Assembly: GCA_029204225.1 (NCBI GenBank)
Contig: CM055107.1
Location: 10,546,868-10,610,867 of the forward strand
Origin: Diphasiastrum complanatum
Lineage: Eukaryota > Streptophyta > Lycopodiopsida > Lycopodiales > Lycopodiaceae
Direction of reading: 5' to 3'
Length of the DNA: 64,000 nt
In this document: piece by piece, positions 25,086-40,000 of the stretch
Layout: the number at the start of each line of letters is the position of its first letter
How positions within the stretch are numbered: the first letter of the stretch is position 1
Position numbers and translations under genes: made by a program
The notes under the pieces: model-generated
The model's input: the letters and a program-made list of their open reading frames with translations, nothing else
The model's database searches: none
Told to the model about the DNA's origin: nothing

Positions 25086-28000
25086 ATCCTATATATAAAA
25101 GAACGGAGAGATGATTAATTTAATCAACAATAATCAAAAGAAGTGTTTTACGTTAATCCTAACTACTTCTTGTTACCCGTCGTCGTCGTCCGTGCTTCGC
25201 ATTGTTTGCTCTGGTGCTTCCCTGTGTCCATTCATGTACCAGGAGTGTGAAGATGCAATGCTTTCGCAACCGCATGTTGACCACAGCTGAAGCCATTGCA
25301 GTTCCTTTGCGTTCCTTCGACGTCGTGAACTTCTGCCGTGTGAGTGTGAAGTCTTCATCAAAAGTTACCGTAGCCGTATACTGACTGCAACTGACGTTAG
25401 TGCAGTTCCTGGGCGGTCCATTTCCTTCATGTGTTGAAACTGCACGTAGACTATATGGGTTGACCTACGGTGTCTCAGCAGTGCCTCGACGGTATGTCCA
25501 CTTCGCATAGTGACCGCAGATAGACTAAATATGGAACTCCTGCGAAGTCTGAGCAGTGCCTCGGCGGAGTCTTGCGGTGCGTTAGGCGGAGCCTTGGCAG
25601 TATGCGGTGCCTCTGGCGGTATCCTGGCGATATGCGGTGCCTTGCGGTGCCTCTGGCGGTGCGGTTGCGGCCAAAGCCTGTTGGGCTTTTGCGTGTATTT
25701 CTGTAGACTGGTCACAAGATACGAAGGCTTTGACATTAGAAACCTTTAGTTTCTTCAAATTCTTCTGGCCCAATATAAAAAGGGACGTCCAACTATATGT
25801 AACTAGTTGCCACAAATGTCAAATTAACAAAGCAAAGCGTCTAAAGGCAAGCGGGTGGGTTGTTATAGCCATTAAAAATACCAGCTGGTAAATGGGAAGG
25901 TATTTTCATGAATTTTATAGTAGGTTTGCCCAAGACCCAAAAAGGTTATGATGTTATATGGGTCATAGTTGACCATTGACCAAAATGGCTTATTTTATTC
26001 CGACCAAAACAACCGTTACAGCTCCAAAGTTGATGAGGTTGTTTATAAACGGACTACTATCCCAATCATAATCAGTGATGGAGATAGTAAGCTTGATGGG
26101 GTTTTTGGAGATCAATAATCCATCACCTCCACACCAAACTGAATATGAGTACTATAGACCATCCACAAACAAAAAGAGTAAACCAAGTGTTGGAAGATAT
26201 GCTTCGAGCATAGATTAGCAAAAAGCAGACTAACTGGGAGTAATATCTTCCAATATTAGAATTTGCTTATAACAATTCCAAACATTCAGCTACGGGATAC
26301 AGCCCATTTATATTGATGTCTGATTTTTAACCACACTCACCCAACTATAGGGTTCAAACAAGAAAAAGTTGAAGCAACAAAAAACTTTTCGTAGAACATG
26401 CTAAAAGAAGCATTAAGCAAGCCCAGGATCAAGCAAAGCATTATGCAAATCTACGTAGAGGGGATATTTGGTTCTCTCTTGGCGAGAAAGTCTTCCTTAG
26501 ACTTCCAGCTAACTCTTTGTAGATTCCCTAGGTTGGCTAGCACATCTCCCAATATTCAGTTGAAAAGCAAGACAGATCAAAAGGTCTGCCGACCTCATAA
26601 AAGTTTTTAACTTTGCAACTATATATTTAATGAAGCAATTCAATAACTATTTCTGGTTTATATGGGGTACAATGATTTGCCTAGGATGGCCAACCTTCCA
26701 TTCGCATTGGCATGGTCATCTATGGAGATCTAGCAATCGTACACCCAATAACGACTATAGTACTACTACGTACAAAAATGCCAGACTATGACTTAAAGAC
26801 ATTAGCACTCAAGAGGATTTGTCAAACCAAGGAGAAATGTTTCTTTAAAAACAAAAAGCGTCACCCCATTAGTTTTTTTTAACAAATTTTCAGCAATATT
26901 GAATTTGATTGATGTAACTTCACAAGTAGAACCAAATCACAAAGATTGTTTTTGTGAAAAGAATATAATGCAAATAAAAGAGTCATCGAAACATCACAGG
27001 CTATTGAGATCATCATACATAAACTTATGGGAATAAGTCTTAACTAGATGTAGCCACCTAGACAGGAAGAGAAGCTTCGAATCTACGTACTACTGTCTAC
27101 ATATGCTTCTATAAAAGACCACCAAGGACCTTAACTAGAAGGCTGAACTACAAGAGGACAATAAGGATCTTATGGTGGAACAAATCAACCCAACCAAACC
27201 TAGATCAATCGAATCTAGCCCCCAAGCTATAGACAACTGGCAATAACTCAATGGCAATAGGAGTGTGACCGCACTCTAAGAACATCTAGCCACCAAGCTC
27301 ATCCCAATGATCCAAGTGAGAGGGTAACACCCAAGATTCTCCCTAACTAGAAGTGAACCAGGAAACATTTGTAGCCTAACTAGGCCACATCGGCCACTAC
27401 CAGATGAGTCACTGCCAGTTCTATGCAAAATACACCATCATAGGTTTTATGCCTCCACAAGCCATTAGTTAAGATAATATGTCACAAGGGCCCCAATCCT
27501 CACATCATCACATTTAATATAGAGGCTGAGGTGGCCCCCAATCACTTATAGGACTAACTCCATGGTCAGGTATGGCTAACTACGGTTAGTGCATGACATA
27601 TTTCCCCCCTTAAACAAAGTTTTCTCCTCATAACCTAAAGTTAGAAGTTGTACCTAAGGCCATTCCACTGTTCCTTGAATCATCACTATTCAAATGGTCC
27701 TTCCATCAAACCAAATACTTATACAATTACGTAGTCGTTTATTACATAAATCAAGTATCCTTTCAAGTTCAAAAGTGATCCATTATTTGATTCCTCTTAC
27801 AGGTCCAATTGATCTCCATCAAGATGGTGCTCTTCATGTAGATTCTTTTCGAATCTGTTTACATGAAAAACAAGCTCACTTGAGTTCCAATTGGTAAGCC
27901 AAAGTTTTGATCACGAGTTGACAATTTGTAATGCTTGTTGATACACATTACTCTGAAATCCTTCAAAATTTTCAAATACCCAATTTTCATCAAGTCTAGC

Positions 28001-31000
28001 TAATCCACATTAGTTTCAATTTAGAATACATCTAGATAACTTCACCCTAAAGTTCCAATCTAGAACAACTTAAGGTTTCCCAAAATTTCACTACGTGAAG
28101 CTTTGAATTTTGGTCTGTGCTAAATATCCAACTCCATCTGAGTTTGTAGGGAGTGTAGATTTATTGGTGAGCAGCCCTCTGCCTGTCAAAAAAAGTTGGA
28201 ACAATAGATAGGTACCTAACTATGCCAAGTTGCTAGATTTAGATGCTTTCTACTCTTTTTCCTAACACTACTCCACTTTAACACTACCCATTCCTACACT
28301 AACCACACACACATCATGATTTTGAGTGAAAGAGAGGAAGAGAGATAGATAGAAACTATGGTTAGTTAAGGGCATGACACTTTCCTTCTGCTACAACCTG
28401 TTTTCCAGATGACTTGATCAATGTTTCAGCCTACAACCAATGAAACATGCAACTTTCTTTTTTGAACGACCCTTTTTCTTTCTCAAAAAAGCTTTTCTCT
28501 CTCTAAACGTAGCTTAATTCTTGGGCTTTGATACCATAAGTTGGAAGCCTGTCCTCCTTCACTCATGAAACCAAAAGAGCCATTGCAAAGAATAAGACTC
28601 CTCCCTACCATAGCTCCCTCTGAATTTTGAATTGTCTTATAGCTCTACCTCAGACCATATCAATGTTTTTTCAACCCGTTTGGTACATAGTTTTGAAACG
28701 CGTTTTGAAAAACGAGAGTTCCAAGTTCGAAACAAGAAACGTTTTTAGGGTTTTCTTTTTTTTTGAGAATGTGCTTTTATGGGTTTTCGAGGTTTAGACA
28801 TGTCATAGAAAGACTAGTACTAAGTAGATACATCCAATTTCTATCTCCAACTTAGTGGCTTTAGTGCTTCCTGCGATAACGTTAAGTCATTTATCTTTTT
28901 AAGAAGCATGAACTTCTGGAGGGTTTTTTTTCGTTTTTTTTATATGTATCTATTTAGACATGGAATTTTGAACCATTTTTGTAACGTTTCCGGTTGTAAA
29001 ATTTGTGTACTTGTTTTGTGAATTGGGGCATTCATACAGGCATTTTTTGGGGTGCTAGCTAAGGGGTGGGAAGGTGAGAGCTTGATAAAGACTCTTGGGC
29101 TGGAAAAGCCTACCCTACTAGCTTAGCAATGCTGCTGCACACGAGGAATGAAGTACATAAAGCACTGTAGCATAAGGAATCTTTGTTTATGATTTTCAAG
29201 TTTCACCAGTCTTATAGACGAATCCTTGCTTTGGTGTAGATTGGGTTAAACGCATCCATGTTTGGTATTTTCTCTGTTGATCCGAACAGCATATATAGTC
29301 CCTCTCGGAGGTTCTCATTTCAATTGTTGGCCTGTTAGTTGCAGTTTTTGCATGTGTCATTTCCAAGTCCTCCTGAGTACTTTGCAAGCAATGTGCATAT
29401 TTCTTGTTGTTACTAGTGGTTTCCCATTCATTCACACCTAGTTTGATGTGCTCAAAATATACGAGAGGTACCTCTGTGTCCTTTTTTTGGTTTGTCTATT
29501 TTGGCTTTGCAAGTTGCAATATTGCCTCTAACTTGAGGTCGTATATGGTCCAATGTTGTATCGAAACGCGTTTCGAACAATGAAACTCGTTCAAAAGACC
29601 ACGTTGGGAACGGGTCCGTTTTGAAATGTCAAACAGACATTTCAAATGACTGGAAAATAAACGAACTTTTTTGCATTTCCGCGCGGTCCCGAGAGGTGAG
29701 TGTGAGAGAGTGTTTGCAGGATAGAGATAGCTCATATACTTTTGCACAGTCTCCTTTTTCTTAACTCAAACTCATGCTGATTTTGAATTACACGTTTCAC
29801 AACAGACACCTTGTTTGCATGGCTGAATTTGCTTTAATATCAACATCACAATAAAACTTCAACAAAACATTGATACCTCAGCAACCTGAAGCTCGTGCAG
29901 CATGCTTTCAGTGGGAATTGTTAGGGTATTTGAAACATGGGCAGCCTGCATCGTCAAACTGGAAATTAAGGCACTACATTCATATAGAAAACCCAACAAC
30001 CACTACACCTAACAAAAAACCCACTATCAAGTTTCAAATTGGTTCAAATTACAGACATAAAGATCAAGGGATTGGGAAATGTCGAGTTGCACTTTGCCAA
30101 CCATCCTCAAGACGTTACCTGAAGGCACCAATCATAACTGTGTTAACAATACTCATATACCAACAATTAAGGCACCCAAGTCCTCAAAAGTTGTTTTCAT
30201 AATGACATATCTCAAGCATGTCATTTCCAAACATTTCATTTAAAAATGATCTCTTGCAGAAGATTATGGGCTTGCCATTAATTCATAAAGCATACTGTCT
30301 TACAGCTTACCAGCATTTTCATCATCCATCGGGCCATAATTGTTTATGAGATATTTCCCCATGTCTTGAACAGCCTCAGCGAAACCTGTAAATGTGAATA
30401 GTTAAGCGTTTGAGAGAAAATTTCTGCATGATGGACTATAATGCATAAAAACATTTACTCTCTACAAAGATGAGAGAAAACTACGATATGATTGATATCC
30501 CACGACCACAGAAACAACTGAAATATAAAGGTGAATGACCACTTTTGCTAGAGCATGAACCAAACCAAGTACTTGATTGGATTTGATAAGGTGAAATAAG
30601 ATGTTTTAATACAATTGGCACCCTCAAGAAATCTCCATATTTGAGAACACGGAAACATCATATCAAAACTTCAAAAAGCACATAGATACACCTACATTCT
30701 ACGCAAGAGTTTCAAGCTAAGAGAGGAAAGGAATCATCTTGCCCTATCTATGAACATTGTGACACAAACATGAAGCACTAGAGAAATCCCATAAGGAAAT
30801 AACAAAAGAGAAATGATACAAGATTACTAACTATACCAATGGTAGGCACAAATACTTGGCATATGCACCCTTAGAGATGGGACAATCTACTTGTAGAATC
30901 AAAAGTAGAGAGCAACAGAATTCCTCCTCTCTAGCACACTCTTTCCTCACCCTGCACTTAGATAGGCACAAATACTAATGTGTCTCCCTTCTCCCTAAAC

Positions 31001-34000
31001 CCTACATATATAGGTAGATAGGAGGGATGAGCTAGAGCATTGATTGTGTAACTGAATAGAACCGTAGACATCATGGAGAAGTGGGCCCTACTATGCTAGT
31101 CCCAAACATGCATTCATTTTTAGCAAAGATGCCCTAGTTTGCAAGAACAACATATGCAAAGTTGTTCAAATGGCCTAAACATAGCACTTTCAGCCATATC
31201 TTCATCTCATCTATGATTACCACACATGACATGCGAAGACACATTAAAAAGCTCTCAAGCTTCTCTTTCCAACAATCTATAAGTCACTCTAATACAATTT
31301 CAATTAATGGATTCTATTCTCCTAAATGACATTCTTTTACATGCTTTATGGCACAAACCCTAATAGCATAAAGTGCCAACTAGGGCATCGGGTCTCTCAA
31401 ACTCTAAAAACATCTGAATGATCAATCCCTTCGATAAATTTGATGTCCCATTGAGTAGACAATCCCGTCATTTATTCAAGTAGTCAATCCCTTCAACTAC
31501 TCAACTATCCTACTGAATAGCCAATACAATTGTCTACTCTAGATAGTCAATACAATTGACTATCTAAAGCTATTAGAAAGATAAACAATTTATAGTCATC
31601 TATTTGTGTAGTCAGTACAATCGACTAATAAAGTAACCAACAAAAGTCCTTGGCAATGTGGCAAGGATTTTTGTGCATACACACCCTTATAATTTAGGGC
31701 ATTGCCTTTGATGTCGACTTTTGCAAAAACTCCATTGACCAACTTGGACACATAATGTTGCCTTTTGCAAGGCAATGACAAAAAGTGTTGTAATACGAGA
31801 TAATTGAATTGTATTAAATATTTGAAGAAATCCATAGGATACCAATAATATCTTCCTCCAAGCAGATTACTAGTTGTTTCAGCCATATTTGACTTGAGTT
31901 TAAGTAGCTCGCACAATAGGAATGCTGCTACTTCAACCAAAGGCATTGGTGGAGACTGATTTTACATTGCAAAACTACCTATAAGTAATTGAACTGTTGT
32001 TGCAACCTTCTTTAAAAGATGACCTAAAGGATGCTAGTAAACTAATCGTCCTTTGCCACAAAACCCCCAAAGTTTCTTCTACTTCAACCTATCATTGGTT
32101 TTCTTCTCTAGGATGGAAGGAATCTCATCACTTCACAGAGTTTATTGCTCCATCTAGTAGTAGTAGCCTAAATATTCTTCTACATAGCCAATATATCTTC
32201 TTCAAGAGCAGGAAATCTCGTTCTCCTAACATAAGACCCAATTCTCCCAAATAGTATCTTGCAAGTTGTCTTCTAAGCTCAACAATATCAACTCTCATTT
32301 AGTCAAGATGTATACGAATAAAAGGGTGCATGGCCAGAAATGGATATGAATGAATACAGGCTCCATAATCCATGCAGTCTATGGACCCAGTAGTCTATAA
32401 CTCATCAAGGTAAGCAAAACTAGGTCAAATGCTTTTTCGCACCAATATATTTAGAATGCGTAGAATGTATCGAATAGAGACAATATATCTAGAAAAGTTA
32501 TTTTCTGATACAAATTGGATGCCATAACCAAGACTTATGTAAGTTGTTAGCAGATCTGCTTATTAGACAAGATTCCGTATTGCAAACAAGAGAGCATATC
32601 CCAAAAAGCACATTAGCTACATAACTCACCATAAGCACAAACAGAAACATGCGACGACAATTTGTGGAGACCCTCATAAAAATTGCGCATTTCTTTCAAT
32701 TTCTGCAATATTGCATACATTTAGTGCCATCAGTTAATGTCCAACTATATTAACATGTTAATTGAAAAGATAATCGTCAAATACATTAAAGCCAAAACCT
32801 AACAATACTTTTTCCATGTTTCGTACCATTGGCTCAACAATTTGTTTTGTGGCAACAACCAATTTCTCCAAGTAATAACGATTAATAATTGTTCACATCA
32901 TATTCAAGAGCACATAAAAAATGTACAGTTTTCTTATGGCAAAAATCAATATGCATGTGCAGAAACATATGAGCCGAAGATAAGATAACATGCTCGCCAT
33001 AAGTCTCTCAAGTAGTTTTGAGGTCTAAATTACAAAGGTCTCCAAGCCACAAAAACTTGAAGGAAGCCATGCTAGGCTACTAAAACCTATAGGCTATCAA
33101 GCCTATGTCAGCTTTTGAAACTTATAACGATCAAAACAAGCTTCCAAACTAATAATCGAACTAAGATCAAAAGAAAATCTTCCTAAATCAACGTGAGCAC
33201 AACACAAGAAGGATTGGCATCAAATAGCACAATCAAAGTTCCCCCTCATCCAAAGTACTTGTTCCTACTTAGCTACTACTAACTAGCTATTGGAGCATTG
33301 AAGATAGATAATAAAAGTCTATAATTTTGACATGTTATCAATTACCAAATGAGTAAATGATGTGAAATAAGCATAATAGTATATATGGCAAGTTTACCTT
33401 CAAATGCCAGTTTCTTGACAGCATCTCTTGGTCTAACAAAACATGTTCCTTCGACAAGGTCACACCTCTTCAATAGTGGGAAAAGGATCATACTCTTTAG
33501 TCAACAAACATGTCACTTGAAATGTAACTACACAATAACATGTCCCTATCATGCCCCTCTAAGCCTCCAAAAAAGACCTTTGGGCCACAAATCTTGTTAT
33601 ACTGCATCTATAGCTACTTTGCCCTTGTTATAATTTCATTGCAAAAACTCTTTCTTCTCCATTCTTTGTCTAGCTTAACTACATTTGCTAGAACGCAAAT
33701 CAATAGTAGAAATTTGAAGCAATCTAGCTCTAAATATAAGAAAAAATATGTGAACATGAATTTCCATTTTGCAAGATGCGAACGAAGCGACTTACAAAGG
33801 ACTTGTTAATGTTGTGTGGAACTATGTAAACCTATGCACATGCTTAAACCCAAGATCATCGACTCAAAACAGAAAAAGTTGAATATAAATTCATTTAAAA
33901 CATTTCAAAGGTGGAAAAAAGTGCTTATCAACCTTGACAACATAGGGTTTATTCAATAGCCCTATAATCCATACCTTTGATGTTGGACTAATAAAATGTC

Positions 34001-37000
34001 AAAGCAAAATTTTACTGAGATGATATCCTTGAGGCCTAACAAGAAGTCATGTGCTCAGTTCACTTTGTCTTGACTAACTATTGATTTATATAGATTGTCG
34101 ATGACATAAACGAGGGGATAGCAATAACAAAATTTATTTGTGCACAAAGTTAATGGTCTCGTACTTTGTGCATGGAAATTAGTAATCAAATAGAATCAAA
34201 ATTGATATTAGTGTGAGAACATAAACAATAGAATAATCTATGCTACACATAATGGAATCAACCATCTATACTTTAAGGAAACTTGGGTATCCTCCATCTC
34301 TTAAAGAATGTAGGTTATGATGGTTAAAACGCGATTCTTACATTTGAGTCGTCCATCCAAATTAGGGTTTGGACTTACTTTGACCATTGACTTATCTTGA
34401 CCATAAAATGAAGTATTGTTTGACCATAAGTGAAGTATTGCTAATTATGGTTTTGACTTACATTAAGCATCTTCACTTTCCCAGGCTGCCCCAATATGGA
34501 GGACGTTGCTTGTTCCTTCGTAGCCCGTATAGTATAAGGGCTCCTTCGTGGTTGGTCCCGCCTCAGAATTGAGCCAATCTGTCAGAATACTTTTAGCTTG
34601 TGGCGCCATCCGCATGAGTTCTCCGAGGGATATGTCCATGCGACTAGCTAGCAAACTTGCAAGCACTCCCGATTGTGGAACCTCATGCTCACCCATGTGA
34701 AATTGTTTTTCGTGATGGTGCAAACAGTCGTTTTGATCTGATTGCAATGGGAAGTCGACTGGTGTTACTGGTACTTCTGATGGTAGAGGCGCTATCGATT
34801 TTTGTCAGTTGAGAAAGAGAGACTACAAAGAGAAATAAGAAATGGAGCACGAAGCTAGGAAATATGACGTTACATGTATATCAAATGATTGCTATAACCA
34901 ATGTCGCAACTTTTGAATCAAACCCGAGAAACTTTTGACGAGCATCCTACTCGATATGTATGCAGAAGACACACTAGCAAGCGACCTTGCAAATAAAAAC
35001 ACCATGCATTCAATTGAGAAAATAATAATGGTTTGTCGAGTGGCTCTCAAGTTGTAGAGTAATTTGCAATTTCAAATTCTTGATCTTGAAGCTATAAGCA
35101 TACAAGTTGTTCCTTTTTACCGAATTATTCTACTTTGATGCTTTGCTAGAAGAAATTTCAAGTGTTTTTCACCCACCAATTGAACTAACAAAAAGTAGTC
35201 AGATTTTTTTCGTGTTCTTACAACTTTGAACTTTTTTGTTCTTACACTTGAGAACTTTTTGATGTTCTTAAGACTTGCTTTTTCATTTGAATTTTCCTTC
35301 TCTTTCTATTGCATTGCATTCTATGAAGTTCTTAAGAGCGGTATAGCTTGTAGTATTATTTCAAACTGACTTCTTTGAATCAAATAATCACTTTCAAGGC
35401 ACATATTCTAAAGAAACCTAATCAAAAAGATAAATCAAGTGGGAATTAAAAGGGTTTACAGGATAAATCTAGCTATTGAAGCTTTTGATAAACATCTTGT
35501 ACATCAAAAGTAAAAAAAGACACTATCACTTCAGCGTAATGATATGCACTATGCACTAAAATTATAAATTTTTCAAAAATACCTAGAAAAGGTGGTTCTT
35601 TTTAGCCAAAATCTTTGAAAATAAGTCACAACTCTATGCTTTGGAGGTTTAAATAGATACTATGCACTTTGTGTGTTAGAAATTGATGTTTATTTGCACC
35701 CCTAATGTTGGTTTGGCCATGCTTGCAAGCTAATTTAGGACCCATTGTTTTATTTTTAGTGATTCCTAAAGTCAATTTAGTTGTTCATGCATGTAGGCAG
35801 GCGCACTAGTTATAGGATAGAACTTGGTTTTATTACCTAGTAGTTCATTATCGGTCTTTACCCAAAATAGGTAGCAATAATAGTAATCAGCTATTTGCCT
35901 TTAGCTTTAGTTGTATGCTTTTGGCTTTTCACAAGGAGCAAAGAAAGTATTTAAGAAGGCTAGCGCCCCACCACAAATCCATTCCATTATATGGAGCTTT
36001 GCTTATTCCTCTACAATTAGAGTTCTCTTAATATGTTATGCTGGTCTTGGTGTGTGTGATGTAGGAAATAGAAGCCTACGGATCCAGGATCTTAACTATT
36101 CAATCACACAAAGCATTCTCAAAAGAGAGAGAGAGATGGCTAGAAACCCTCTTGTAGAAACTCGTGGACAGCCAAGGAGAATAGGCACACATATATATAG
36201 TCCAAGATGACTATCTAACTTCATGACTATTGGCTATCCAACTACTTGACTATTGGCTTTCCAACTACTTGACTATTGACTATCCAACTTTCTATACGTT
36301 ACATAGAAAGAATAAGGTACCTCCAATATGTCAAGTTGGGGTACTTAATGTCACAATTAGGCCTAGTGGACCCATGAGTCCCTACCAAGTTAATTTCATA
36401 CTAACTTAGCTAACTCTAAGTTTAGTAGGCCTAATATAATAAATGACCATGGTTACACAACTTTCGACCTTTTGGGTCAAAGTAACCTATGGTAATGTAA
36501 GCAATTCCATTTACATTCCAACACCCTCCTTAAATGGAAATGCATAACATAACATGAAGTAACTTCTCGAAAAAGAAAAATGCAACTTGTTGTCCGAACT
36601 TCATGTCGCCAAATAAACTTCGCATCGAAGTAGTCGAAATCTCATCCCCAATCATGTCCAACATATAAAAGGAAAAGAATGCGTAATAATGAAGCATCAA
36701 GTCGAAGGGTGAGGATTTGCATGCTCCATCCGAAGTAGGGAACCAACCTAAACTCGGCAATAAGTTGAAACATGGACTTGTAATCCATCATAGGCTCCCA
36801 CATTATTCGAAAATACTTCTTATCATAAGGACAATAAAAAAGAGTACCAAACTCTTTTGACATCACATCCTCCCGAACCTTACCATCAATGACTTGCTCA
36901 CATAGAATAGGCAATGTACCAACATCATGATGAAGAGTAAGTGTAGAACCAAAAATATCAGCAAGAGGTACTGATTTTAAAGAGGCATGTGCCTTCCTTC

Positions 37001-40000
37001 CATAGTAAGACATTTCTTTGCTGTCCTGCAAAGTCTCCAATAGCCGACAAGGAACTGTTATGGGCTGTTCAACACTTTGCTGCCCAAAAGTGTTCCCAAC
37101 ATGGACCATGTTGTCCATAATCTTCCGCAGGCTGTTCCTGAAGCATAATGGACTGCTCATGATGTAAAATGGGCTGTATGTGACCAAAAGAAGATGACTG
37201 AACCTGCTGTCCAACATCTTCATCATAAAAATTTAGCAAACTATCAAGAGATGCATCAACGATGGCGTCATCAAAGCTGTCCCTTGAAGAGGCATGGGAT
37301 GACATAGAAAATTTCAAATAATGAAAAATTCTCTCCAAACAAATGCTCACTCTTAACACTTTGAACAAAAGTACTAATTGAGACTCCCTCCTCGATTAGT
37401 ACAAAAAGGTTCCAAAGAGTGCTTGAATTTTTCAGCCTTTGCTAAAACATCAAATTGAAAAGGTTTCGCATGAAACTTTTCACTAATGCATCCATCATAT
37501 GCATCAACTTGCGGTGACTTGAAAAAAGAAGATTGTTTCAACATCTGCTCAATGTATCGTTGTTGAGAGATGAAGATTCTAGCCCCATGTGGAAGATCAA
37601 CAAGAACCCAAGTGTGGTTCTTCATGAGTGAGTTGTACTCCTCTTGCATCGCATCCTCCCAACATTTTACTCCTCTGGCCTGCTCATAAAAAACAAGTTC
37701 TACTGCACCATCCTCAATAGAAATAAGAGCAAAATCAGAAAAATCAGCAAATTCTTCTGATTTAGTAGAGGCACGAGTCTTCCCTTCATAGAAATGATCC
37801 ACTTTGCTGTCCTGCAAAGTCTGCAACAACCATTTAGGGACTGGTTTGGGCTGTCCAACAGCCTTTCCTTCGTCAACACTTTGCTGTCCAAAGTGTTTCA
37901 AACTTGGACCTTGCTGTCCAATGTCTTCAATAGGCTGCTCTTCACCATAAATAGGTTCTTCTTGATGAACTATGGGCTGCAAAATTGAAAACGTAGTGGG
38001 CTCTCCACTAGAAGTTGATGGCAGTCCCTTATCTTCATGATTAGATGGCAAAACCAAATCTGGAAATATTTCAAGATATGCATCATGGGGGAAGTCCCCT
38101 TTCATGACATGAGTGGGCGCAACATCATAGGAGGTCTTTTCATCAAAATGAACATCACGACTCACTATGATTTTATTAGTATCCCTATTGAACAACCTAT
38201 AGCCTTTGCTTTCGCTACTATAGCCAACAAATATGCATTTAACTCCTTTATCATCAAGCTTGGTTCTTAGCTTATCGGGAATGAAAGCATAAGCCGTGCA
38301 ACCAAAGATGCGTAAGTGAGAAACATTAGGCTTCTTACCATACCAAACTTCATAAGGAGCTAATACCTTCAAGGCTTTAGTAGGACACCGATTACTAATG
38401 TAAGCCGCCGTTATAACCGCTTCAGCCCAAAACTTGTGAGGTAGGCCCTTTGCCTTGAGCATGTATCGAGCCATCTCCATAATAGTGCGATTCTTTCTTT
38501 CGGCAACACCATTTTGTTGAGGTGTGTAAGGGGTTGTCATTTGATCATGGATACCTTTGCTTTGAAGATAAGTACCAAACGTATTCTTTATATATTTCCC
38601 TCCTCGGTCGGTACGTAAGATCTTTAAAGAGTGCCCAAACTAATTTTCTATCATTGCTAGAAAATCCTTAAAGCGTTGAAAACTTCAGATTTTGCCTTCA
38701 TAGGATAAATCCATGTAAATCTTGAAAGGCCATCATTAAAAGTAACAAAGTACTTACACCTTCCAATGGATTCAGTCCTCATTGGACCACATACATCACT
38801 ATGAACCAAATCAAATTCACCGTCAACTCTAATAGTTCCATCAATTGGAAAAGCTTGCCTTTGAAATTTTCCAAGTATGCATCCTTCGCATACATGTCCT
38901 TCGGGATGCTCAATATTAGGAATGTCTTCAACCATATTGAATCTCTTCAACATCTTCAAGCTAGCAAAGTTGAGATGTCCAAACCTAGCATGCCATAATT
39001 CAGCCAACTCCAAAGAATGTGAACTTGATGCAACAAGACAAAAAGATGATGAAGCTCTTCGCTCATAGGTATCCATAAGGAACAATCCATCACGTAATGT
39101 TCCCGAAGCAATGATCATAAGAGATCTCTTTGGGTCTTTGATAAGACATTTGTCTTCTTTGAATTCCATAACCAATCCTTGGTTCATAATTGCAGACACC
39201 GAAATGAGATTCTTTTTTATTTTTGAAACATAAAGTACATTACGAATGTATTTCTCCTCACCATTGGGTAAGATAATGGGGATCACTCCAATACTTTGAT
39301 AGGATAAGAGGTGTTATCAACACCTTGAACTTTGCTTCCATCATGCACTTTCACAAGCTTTGTGAAGACCTCTTTGTGATAAGTCATATGACGTGTGGCA
39401 CCGCTATCAATCACCCAATCAATAGATGAAAAAACAGCAACTTGTAAAGCTGAAGATGGGCTGTTTTCTGCTGAAAAACCAACAAGATTTGAAGTGGCAG
39501 AAATCTCGTCTTGAGGAGAGAACAAAAGCATAATCATTATTGAAAAGATTATCCTCCTTTCCAAATTGTTGTTCCAAAGTAATGATTGTGGTACTTGTAT
39601 CGTTACCTTTCTCTTTTTCCTTTGCAAGCCTCTTCCTACATTCTTTGATGTGATGCCCAAACTTCTTGCAATAGTGGCACTTACCCTTCTTCTTGGAGTC
39701 TTGATCTTGAGCTTCCTTAGATTTTTGATCATCTTTGGAAGTGTTGAAAGAAGGCTTCCCTTTCCACTTGCCTTTGCCTTTGTCTTTTGCAAAGAAAGCT
39801 TGATCTTCTTGTTCACCAAAGTTGATCCTTGTTTGCTCTTCTTGAAGAAGTAAGCCAACAAGTTCGTCGAAGGAGATTTGCTGTCCCCTAAGAGAAATGC
39901 TCAATGATGACACAAATGGAAGGTAAGAATTAGGAAGAGAGCTGAGAGTAATAGATACAAATTGTGAGTTCTCAATCACCTCATCAATACTAAGAAGCTC

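Larger units (their letters stand above)
11177..29876 (-). other. BAR intron 5, 18.7 kb, retrotransposon-filled
   Basis: Bounded by donor GAG|GTATCA at 29876 and acceptor attttgcag at 11177. It contains one Gypsy and three Copia elements (12.0-26.6 kb), the dispersed repeat at 27.2 kb, and no other exon I could find. 11.18-12.03 kb and 27.6-29.8 kb look non-coding. Confidence 0.8.

Noticed and set aside
29946-29958. Alternative acceptor (ttaatttccag) 13 bp upstream of the chosen exon 5 start
   Set aside because: It is a better-looking acceptor, but starting there breaks the frame with exon 4; gatgcag|GCT keeps phase 0 and gives exact family spacing.
31596-32254. Opposed 116- and 85-codon ORFs in intron 2 as nested genes
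   Set aside because: No recognisable motif on either strand and no promoter or splice evidence; described only as intron content.
37794-38270. Plus-strand ORFs opposite Copia C (and the like opposite A, B and E)
   Set aside because: They mirror the coding strand of the retrotransposon and recur wherever the same family is found, e.g. 22117-22302.
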